Source: an uncultured Lachnospiraceae bacterium
GTDB taxonomy: Bacteria > Bacillota > Clostridia > Lachnospirales > Lachnospiraceae
NCBI GenBank assembly: GCA_905233835.1
Contig: CAJOGB010000003.1
Location: 1-36,120 of the forward strand
Length of the DNA stretch: 36,120 nt
Direction: 5' to 3'
Below the pieces are notes generated by a model that worked only from the letters and a program-made list of their open reading frames with translations, did not search any database and was not told the origin of the DNA. How positions within the stretch are numbered: the first letter of the stretch is position 1; each line of letters begins with the position of its first letter. The position numbers and the translations under genes are program-made. Shown here piece after piece: positions 33,274-36,120 of the stretch.

Positions 33274-34017
33274 GTGCTGACAGAACAACGTTTTGAAAAA
33301 ATCTTAGCGATTGTGGAATCCAGAGGAAGCGTTACCGTGGCGGAACTTATGAAGGATTTAAAGTCTTCCGAGTCCACCATTCGAAGAGATTTAACGACTT
33401 TGGATAAAGAGGGTCTTCTTACCAAAGTGCGCGGCGGTGCGATTTCAAAAACTTCCTTTGCCACCAGAGACGATGAGGTAAAGCTTCGTAGGGAACGAAA
33501 TACCAAGGAAAAGATTTCCATCGGAAAATATGCCGCTTCTTTAATTCAAAAGAATGATTTTGTGTATATCGATGCGGGAACTTCTACGGATTTGATGTTG
33601 GATCATATCAAAGAGCGTGAAGCGGTTTATGTAACCAACGCCGTAAGTCACGCCATGCGCTTGGCGGGAATCGGCTGCAAAGTATTTTTGTTGGGCGGAG
33701 AATTTAAACATACAACAGAAGCAATCGTGGGTGAAGAAGCCATCCTTTCCATTGAAAAATACAATTTTACCAAAGGATTTTTCGGAACAAACGGCATTAC
33801 GGAAAAAAACGGCTACACCACTCCGGAAGTAAAGGAAGCCATGGTAAAACGACATGCCATGAAGTGCTGTAAAGAGTGCTTTGTCCTTGCGGATGATTCC
33901 AAGTTCGGACAGGTGTCCGCCGTGAAATTCGGAAAGTTCGAAGATGCGGTTGTGATTACAAATAAAATCCCCAAGGGATTTAAGGATAAGAAAAATATAA
34001 AGGAGGTGGGAGCGTGA
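33274..34017 (+). CDS. fruR: DeoR-family repressor of the fructose operon
   Basis: The 247-residue protein has an N-terminal DeoR helix-turn-helix (LTEQRFEKILAIVESRGSV... SSESTIRRDLTTLDKEG) and a C-terminal sugar-phosphate-sensing domain (YIDAGTSTDLM, FFGTNGI, ADDSKFGQVS). Its place upstream of fruK and fruA fits FruR, relieved by fructose-1-phosphate. Start choice: GTG 33274 with GAAGGG 7 nt upstream gives the standard family N-terminus; a TTG at 33241 lies before the binding site. It overlaps fruK by 4 nt. Confidence 0.88.
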   Translation: MLTEQRFEKILAIVESRGSVTVAELMKDLKSSESTIRRDLTTLDKEGLLTKVRGGAISKTSFATRDDEVKLRRERNTKEKISIGKYAASLIQKNDFVYIDAGTSTDLMLDHIKEREAVYVTNAVSHAMRLAGIGCKVFLLGGEFKHTTEAIVGEEAILSIEKYNFTKGFFGTNGITEKNGYTTPEVKEAMVKRHAMKCCKECFVLADDSKFGQVSAVKFGKFEDAVVITNKIPKGFKDKKNIKEVGA

Positions 34018-34922
34018 TCTATACGGTGACTTTTAATCCGTCCTTGGATTACATTGTTTCGGTAAATCATTTTAAACCGGGGATTGTAAACAGAACCGTG
34101 GCGGAACTCATGTTTCCGGGCGGAAAAGGAATTAACGTATCCATGGTATTAAAGAATCTCGGATACGACAGCGTGGCCCTCGGCTTTATGGCGGGCTTTA
34201 CCGGAAACGAGATTGTTCGTCTGTTGGAAGAAAAAGAGATTAACAGTGACTTTATTTCCGTAGCACATGGAATGAGCCGTATCAACGTAAAACTTCGTTC
34301 CGATGAGGAGTCCGAAATCAACGGTATGGGACCGGAAATCGGACGAGAGGACATTCAAAAACTCTACACCCAGTTGGATAAGTTAAAAGAAGGAGACATC
34401 CTGGTTTTGGCCGGAAGCATCCCTTCCGTGATGCCGGAGTCCATGTATATGGATATCATGCGATATCTTTCCGGAAGAGGTATCGATATCATCGTGGATG
34501 CCACCAAGGACTTGCTCTTAAACGTTTTGGAATATCATCCGTTTTTGATTAAACCAAACAACCATGAACTTGGTGAAATCTTCGGCGTGAAGTTAAAGAC
34601 AAAGGACGATGTGATTCCTTATGCCAGAAGAATGCAGGAAAAAGGTGCGAGAAACGTGCTGGTTTCCATGGCTGGGGAAGGCGCACTCCTTGTTACCGAA
34701 GAGGGTCGTGTGTATGAGTCTATGCCGCCGAAGGGTGAAGTGAAAAACTCCGTTGGTGCGGGAGACTCCATGGTAGCAGGTTTCTTGGCCGGATACTTAA
34801 GCTCACACGATTATGAGCAGGCTTTTTACATGGGACTTTGTACAGGAAGTGCTTCTGCGTTTTCCGATAACCTGGCCACCAAGCCGGAAGTGGAAGCTCT
34901 TTTAAAGCAACTTGGTAAATAA
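34014..34922 (+). CDS. fruK: 1-phosphofructokinase
   Basis: The 302-residue PfkB-family enzyme phosphorylates fructose-1-phosphate to fructose-1,6-bisphosphate. It has the N-terminal YTVTFNPSLDYIV, GGKGINVS (substrate loop), and the NSVGAGDSMVAGF signature with catalytic Asp251. GTG start, with AAGGAGGTGG ideally placed, overlapping the fruR stop. The length and motifs are typical of FruK. Confidence 0.94.
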   Translation: MIYTVTFNPSLDYIVSVNHFKPGIVNRTVAELMFPGGKGINVSMVLKNLGYDSVALGFMAGFTGNEIVRLLEEKEINSDFISVAHGMSRINVKLRSDEESEINGMGPEIGREDIQKLYTQLDKLKEGDILVLAGSIPSVMPESMYMDIMRYLSGRGIDIIVDATKDLLLNVLEYHPFLIKPNNHELGEIFGVKLKTKDDVIPYARRMQEKGARNVLVSMAGEGALLVTEEGRVYESMPPKGEVKNSVGAGDSMVAGFLAGYLSSHDYEQAFYMGLCTGSASAFSDNLATKPEVEALLKQLGK

Positions 34923-34940
34923 TGTCATTTTGACATTTTT
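34921..34940 (+). terminator. Small hairpin between fruK and fruA
   Basis: AATGTCA (34921-34927) pairs with TGACATT (34931-34937) around TTT and is followed by three more T. The stem is only 7 bp and AT-rich, and it includes the fruK stop. It may be a weak intra-operon terminator or a message-stabilising end. Confidence 0.4.
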
Positions 34941-34980
34941 ATGAGTAATAAATATAAAGAGGAAAAGAGAGGTAAAAAAG

Positions 34981-36120
34981 ATGAGAGTAAAAGATTTACT
35001 TTCTGCGGCTTGCATTGACTTAAACGGTTCTGCAAGCAGCAAAAAAGAAGCCATCGAAAAGATGGTGGACTTGATGTCAAAGAGGGGAAATATTTCCGAC
35101 AAAGAAACCTATTTAAAGGGAGTCTTTGCAAGAGAAGAAGAATCAACGACAGGTATCGGTGAAGGAATTGCCATTCCACACTGCAAATCCGATGCGGTTA
35201 ACGCTCCGGGGCTTGCGGCTATGCGACTTCCCAACGGTGTGGATTATGATTCCCTTGACGGTGCACCGGTAGATTTGATTTTTTTAATCGCTGCACCAAA
35301 CTCCGAGGACAATGTTCACTTGGATGTACTTTCCAGATTGTCCATGCTTTTAATGGATGAGAAGTTTGTGGCAGATCTTCGCGCAGCAAAAACACCGGAG
35401 GAATTCTTAGGTGTGATCGATGCGGCTGAAAATGCAAAGGAAGCAGCTGAAGGCAAAAAGGAAGATGCTAAGGCTGCGACCGTTTTGGCGGTTACCGCAT
35501 GCCCAACGGGTATTGCACATACCTACATGGCAGCGGAGGCCATCGAAAAGGCCGCAGAAAAACTGGGTATTACCGTAAAGGTAGAAACCAGAGGAAGCGG
35601 CGGAGCAAAGAACGTGCTTACGGATACGGATATAAAAAACGCAAAGGCAATCATCGTGGCTGCGGATACAAAAGTACCGGTAGATCGATTTGCAGGTAAG
35701 CCGGTAATCCAGTGTAAGGTAGCCGACGGAATTAATAAGGCAGAAGATTTATTAAAACGTGCAGAAAAAGGTGATGCACCGATTTTTGAAGCCAAGGGAG
35801 CAGATGCATCTGTGGAAAGAGGAAACGAGTCTGCAGGACATCAGGCATATAAACACTTGATGAGCGGTGTTTCTCATATGCTTCCTTTCGTTATCGGCGG
35901 TGGTATTTTAGTAGCACTTGCATTCTTAATTGATACACTTTGCGGATATGGAGCAGTTGCCGGTGGTGCATTCGGTAGCGCAACACCTCTTGCAGCATTC
36001 CTTAAATATGTTGGTGGTCTTGCAATGGGACTTATGGTTCCGGTGTTGGCCGGATATATTGCATATTCTATTGCAGATCGTCCGGGTCTTGCAGTTGGTT
36101 TTGCCGGTGGTATGCTTGCT
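34981..36120 (+). CDS. fruA: PTS fructose transporter, EIIABC (5' part, continues past the window)
   Basis: 380 codons are open to the window edge. EIIA comes first (1-147), with phospho-His67 in GIAIPHCKS. A charged Ala/Glu/Lys linker follows. EIIB (about 166-265) has phospho-Cys174 in VTACPTGIAHTYMAAE. EIIC begins near 287 with HLMSGVSHMLPFVIGGGIL and further membrane helices. The A-B-C order is that of Gram-positive FruA. It imports fructose as fructose-1-phosphate, the substrate of FruK upstream. AGAGAGG lies 8 nt before the ATG. Confidence 0.93.
   Translation, partial: MRVKDLLSAACIDLNGSASSKKEAIEKMVDLMSKRGNISDKETYLKGVFAREEESTTGIGEGIAIPHCKSDAVNAPGLAAMRLPNGVDYDSLDGAPVDLIFLIAAPNSEDNVHLDVLSRLSMLLMDEKFVADLRAAKTPEEFLGVIDAAENAKEAAEGKKEDAKAATVLAVTACPTGIAHTYMAAEAIEKAAEKLGITVKVETRGSGGAKNVLTDTDIKNAKAIIVAADTKVPVDRFAGKPVIQCKVADGINKAEDLLKRAEKGDAPIFEAKGADASVERGNESAGHQAYKHLMSGVSHMLPFVIGGGILVALAFLIDTLCGYGAVAGGAFGSATPLAAFLKYVGGLAMGLMVPVLAGYIAYSIADRPGLAVGFAGGMLA

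Noticed and set aside
34081..34922. Second PfkB enzyme as part of the same pathway as the kinase at 23387
   Set aside because: This one has the FruK signatures and sits in the fructose operon; the two kinases belong to different subfamilies.
1..36120. CRISPR arrays, insertion sequences or prophage genes
   Set aside because: No spaced direct repeats, transposase, integrase or phage structural genes were seen on either strand.

Overview
The window reads as a chromosomal segment of a Gram-positive anaerobe of the class Clostridia, most likely Lachnospiraceae-like. Supporting signs are moderate GC, strong AGGAGG-type ribosome binding sites, extended -10 promoters (TGnTATAAT), a flavodiiron protein, a stand-alone crotonase, a YjfB-type motility protein, group-II energy-coupling factor (ECF) transporter genes and a DeoR/1-phosphofructokinase/PTS fructose operon. 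Genus cannot be fixed from sequence alone. There is no phage, IS element, CRISPR array or rRNA. The only structural RNA found is one tRNA-Gln(CUG).

Region 1 (1-11 kb) is a patchwork of single-gene units. It holds the tail of an alanyl-tRNA editing protein, a broken EAL-domain membrane protein, an orphan radical SAM protein, a YigZ/IMPACT gene with an in-frame stop, a class A penicillin-binding protein, a small exporter-like membrane protein, tRNA-Gln, a membrane glycerophosphodiesterase and a decayed acyl-ACP thioesterase. Three genes here are broken; none of the later genes is.

Region 2 (10.9-19.2 kb) holds the S1-domain regulator CvfB, RidA, YjfB and a crotonase whose promoter carries a Rex-like inverted repeat. 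A minus-strand block follows (mutY, a family 2 glycosyltransferase, a VTC-domain protein). It ends with a large membrane fusion of PAP2 phosphatase, a catalytically degenerate GDPD domain and a propeller-like tail.

Region 3 (19.3-24.3 kb) is one tight operon: a cysteine hydrolase, an ECF S component, EcfT, a fused double ATPase, a NiaR-type niacin repressor and a PfkB-family kinase. A NiaR-box-like palindrome sits at its promoter. This is the best candidate for an under-described system: a niacin-responsive uptake and salvage module whose hydrolase lacks the usual nicotinamidase metal site, whose kinase has no known role in NAD salvage, and whose ATPase has one consensus and one degenerate site.

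Region 4 (24.3-33.1 kb) starts from its own promoter over the kinase stop codon. It runs from a cytosolic HisKA-HATPase-REC-HPt phosphorelay protein and a double receiver protein through serine acetyltransferase, an eight-helix membrane protein, a methyltransferase, a sugar acetyltransferase, a PAS protein with a dead GGDEF domain, a flavodiiron protein and TruA to a terminator.

Region 5 (33.1 kb to the end) is the fructose operon fruR-fruK-fruA, with fruA running off the window.
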